Assembly (NCBI GenBank): GCA_022825185.1
Contig: JAJDYK010000180.1
Location: forward strand, 1 to 6,615
Direction: 5' to 3'
DNA length: 6,615 nt
Origin: Candidatus Latescibacterota bacterium
Lineage (GTDB): Bacteria > Latescibacterota > UBA2968 > UBA8231
The notes beneath the pieces are model-generated. The model made no database searches. It was not told where the DNA came from and saw only the letters and a list, made by a program, of their open reading frames with translations. A program made the translations under genes and the position numbers. The first letter of the stretch is position 1; every line of letters begins with the position of its first letter. This document shows, in pieces, positions 4,983-6,615 of the stretch.

Positions 4983-6615
4983 TTAGCTACTGTCGCCCCT
5001 TCTTCGGCCCCCATCGCGAGGCCGACGACTGTTCCCGTTTCGGGTGCCGTTGTTGCGCCGATCTCCACGTCCCCGCTCGGTATGGCGCACCACCTGTGTC
5101 TGGCGCACCACTACGACCTTGACTTGTCCGGCAAAGGTCAACTCGGTCTTGACGCGCTCGGCTATATCGAACGCCAGCATCTCGGCATCTTCATCCCCGA
5201 TCTGGTCTCCGCAGACCATGACGCGAATTTCGCGACCGGCATTGATGGCGTACACATCTTCGACACCCGCAAACGAAGTCGCGATTTCTTCTAGGCGCAT
5301 GATGCGGCGGGTATAACCTTCGAGGTCCTCGCGCCGTCCTCCGGGCCGTATCGACGATATAGTATCGGCCGCCTTGACCAAGAAGCAGATCGGCGAAAGG
5401 CGATCGTGGTCCTCGTGGTGCTCGGCGATGACTTCCTTGACCGTTGGATCCTCGTCGAATTGCTCGCCTAGCTTGATACCCAACTCGACATGGCCTCCTT
5501 CTAGCTCCTTGCTGACGGTCTTACCGATATCGTGCAAGAGGCCCGCCCGCTTGGCCAACGGCACATCCAACCCGACCTCGGCAGCCATCCCTCCGGCCAA
5601 ATGGGCGACCTCTAGGCAGTGCTGTAAAAGGTTTTGTCCAAAGCTAGTGCGATATTTGAGCATGCCCACATAATAGGGCAAATCATCGTGGTACTGGCTA
5701 GCTCCAATTTCGCTGAGGGCGCTCTTGCCGACCGCAACCATGTCTTGATCTAGGGTCTTGCGGCACTCCGCTACCACTTCCTCAATCTTGGTTGGCGTGA
5801 AACCGCCGCTGCTGATTAGCTGCTGCATGGCACGGCTGGCCACTTCGCGACGCGCTGGATCGTAGGACGAAAGCAGCACGGCGTCGGGCGTATCATCGAC
5901 CACGACTTTGACTCCGGTCGCCGTCTCAAATGCGCGTACGTTGCGCCCTTCCTTGCCAATGATGCGGCTTTTGATTCCCTCGTTGGGCAAGGGGACGGTC
6001 GAGGTGACTAAGTGGACGGTCTCTTCAACTGCGCAGCGCTGAATAGCTTGGGCGATGATTTTTTTGGCCTCTCGATCCGACTCTTCCTTCGCCTTGGTGC
6101 GCTCGCTGCGGATCATGGCTGCCGCCCGCCCGCGGACCTCGTTGGCCAGATGCTCCATCATCTGTTCGCGCGCTTCGTCTGCGGGCAGCCCACTGGCCAA
6201 CTCTAAACGTTGCTGGTACTCGGCGTGCATCTGGCCCAATTCCTCTTCTTCTTCTTTTAAAGTCCGTTCGCGCTGGCCAATCCGCCGCTGCTGATTTTTG
6301 AGGCGGTTCCACGCCCGGCTCTGCTCCTCTTTCTGGCTATTGAGATCGCGCACAAGCTGAGCCAAACTCTTATCACGGCGGTTCAAATCGGCCAATTGAT
6401 CTTCTAACTCGGCCTCTTGGCGGGCTTTGGTCTTATACCAGTCATCCCGCTCCTCGAGCAAGCTCAACCGCACTGAGCGCTCTTCTTCGGCCAACTGCTG
6501 CCGCACTCGGTCTTCTGCCTCTCTCTCCACTTGGGGCAGGACGCCCTTTTTCAATTGATAACTCAGCAGAAAACCCAGTCCCCCCCCCAAAGCGAGTAAG
6601 CCCAAGCCCGCCAAT
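4983..6615 (-). CDS. rny: Ribonuclease Y, N-terminus cut by the window edge
   Basis: A membrane-anchored endoribonuclease that starts mRNA decay. About 543 residues are visible; the frame stays open to the edge and the true start lies outside. In visible numbering: the end of an N-terminal membrane helix (about 2-18, Gly/Leu-rich), a long charged coiled coil (about 24-190), a KH domain with IIGKEGRN (218-225), and an HD domain containing H332, H361-D362 (LLHDIGK) and D417 (KAADTISS). NAGREIRVMV (458-467) and a conserved ending VKVVVVRQTQVV (498-509) match RNase Y. The family usually stops soon after that point (B. subtilis Rny is 520 aa), but here about 32 extra residues rich in Arg, Gly and Asn follow. 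All catalytic signatures look intact. It is the first visible gene of the run, 16 bases before dxr. In other bacteria rny is often followed by a ymdB-type phosphoesterase gene, so this neighbour is unusual. Confidence 0.96.
   Translation of the reverse strand, partial: LAGLGLLALGGGLGFLLSYQLKKGVLPQVEREAEDRVRQQLAEEERSVRLSLLEERDDWYKTKARQEAELEDQLADLNRRDKSLAQLVRDLNSQKEEQSRAWNRLKNQQRRIGQRERTLKEEEEELGQMHAEYQQRLELASGLPADEAREQMMEHLANEVRGRAAAMIRSERTKAKEESDREAKKIIAQAIQRCAVEETVHLVTSTVPLPNEGIKSRIIGKEGRNVRAFETATGVKVVVDDTPDAVLLSSYDPARREVASRAMQQLISSGGFTPTKIEEVVAECRKTLDQDMVAVGKSALSEIGASQYHDDLPYYVGMLKYRTSFGQNLLQHCLEVAHLAGGMAAEVGLDVPLAKRAGLLHDIGKTVSKELEGGHVELGIKLGEQFDEDPTVKEVIAEHHEDHDRLSPICFLVKAADTISSIRPGGRREDLEGYTRRIMRLEEIATSFAGVEDVYAINAGREIRVMVCGDQIGDEDAEMLAFDIAERVKTELTFAGQVKVVVVRQTQVVRHTERGRGDRRNNGTRNGNSRRPRDGGRRRGDSS
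4986..5081 (-). other. Region encoding the Arg/Gly/Asn-rich C-terminal tail of ribonuclease Y
   Basis: This encodes visible residues 512-543: about eleven Arg, plus Gly, Asn and Asp, with patches such as RGRGDRRNNG and GGRRRGD. It lies outside the conserved RNase Y fold and resembles the low-complexity RG-type tails seen on RNA-binding proteins. A role in RNA binding or degradosome assembly is inference. Confidence 0.6.
6580..6588 (-). repeat. Run of nine G within the ribonuclease Y membrane-segment codons
   Basis: On the plus strand there are nine consecutive C. On the coding strand they form most of three Gly codons in ALGGGLGF, inside the membrane helix. The frame is intact as given: hydrophobic residues lie on both sides. 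The tract is a potential slippage site. Confidence 0.8.

Noticed and set aside
3800..5068. Longer DXR beginning at a GTG, 422 aa
   Set aside because: The extra 34 residues overlap the rny tail in another frame and precede the usual DXR N-terminus (KKIVLLGCTGSIG). The shorter form matches family length and residue numbering.
4395..5294. Plus-strand open frame of 299 codons
   Set aside because: It lies antisense to dxr and the end of rny, which have full family motifs. Its translation is Ser/Pro/Arg-rich with no domain, so it is a shadow frame.
6612..6614. TTG as the genuine start of ribonuclease Y
   Set aside because: The frame is open to the window edge and this codon lies inside the membrane helix, which is short by several residues at this point. 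The gene is better treated as truncated by the window.

Overview
The window is a stretch of bacterial chromosome, about 55-60% G+C by eye, in which all seven protein-coding genes lie on the minus strand. Gaps are 4, 16, 16 and 18 bases, and two gene pairs overlap (14 and 8 bases). It reads as one co-transcribed run entering at the right edge and leaving at the left. No tRNA, rRNA, CRISPR array, insertion sequence or credible rho-independent terminator was seen, and no gap is long enough for an independent promoter outside a coding region.

In transcription order (right to left): (1) rny, ribonuclease Y, missing its extreme N-terminus at the window edge and carrying an unusual Arg/Gly/Asn-rich C-terminal tail; (2) dxr, the reductoisomerase of the MEP isoprenoid pathway, with one normally conserved active-site His read as Pro; (3) a 90-aa protein with two predicted membrane segments and no recognised family; (4) a 6-pyruvoyltetrahydropterin synthase / QueD-family enzyme; (5) an 84-aa excisionase-type helix-turn-helix protein whose tail contains the pentapeptide QLSLF, a match to the sliding-clamp-binding consensus; (6) a 758-aa fusion of 3-hydroxyacyl-CoA dehydrogenase (N-terminal) and enoyl-CoA hydratase (C-terminal), the FadN-type domain order; (7) the first 179 residues of a flavoprotein of the HpaB / 4-hydroxybutyryl-CoA dehydratase superfamily, cut by the left edge.

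The first five genes look like housekeeping or regulatory functions (RNA decay, isoprenoids, pterin or queuosine chemistry, DNA binding). The last two look like a small acyl-CoA module. A 4-hydroxybutyryl-CoA dehydratase makes crotonyl-CoA, which a hydratase/dehydrogenase fusion would turn into acetoacetyl-CoA, so the pairing is suggestive. However, the flavoprotein lacks the two Cys residues that hold the Fe-S cluster in the known dehydratase, so its reaction is probably different and is left open.

Organism: a bacterium using RNase Y and the MEP pathway. The gene order (rny directly before dxr) is not one I recognise from well-studied model bacteria, and an uncultured lineage is plausible, but the sequence does not let me name a phylum. 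The points most worth following are the cysteine-less dehydratase relative beside the FadN-type fusion, the QLSLF tail on the HTH protein, and the His-to-Pro change in DXR.
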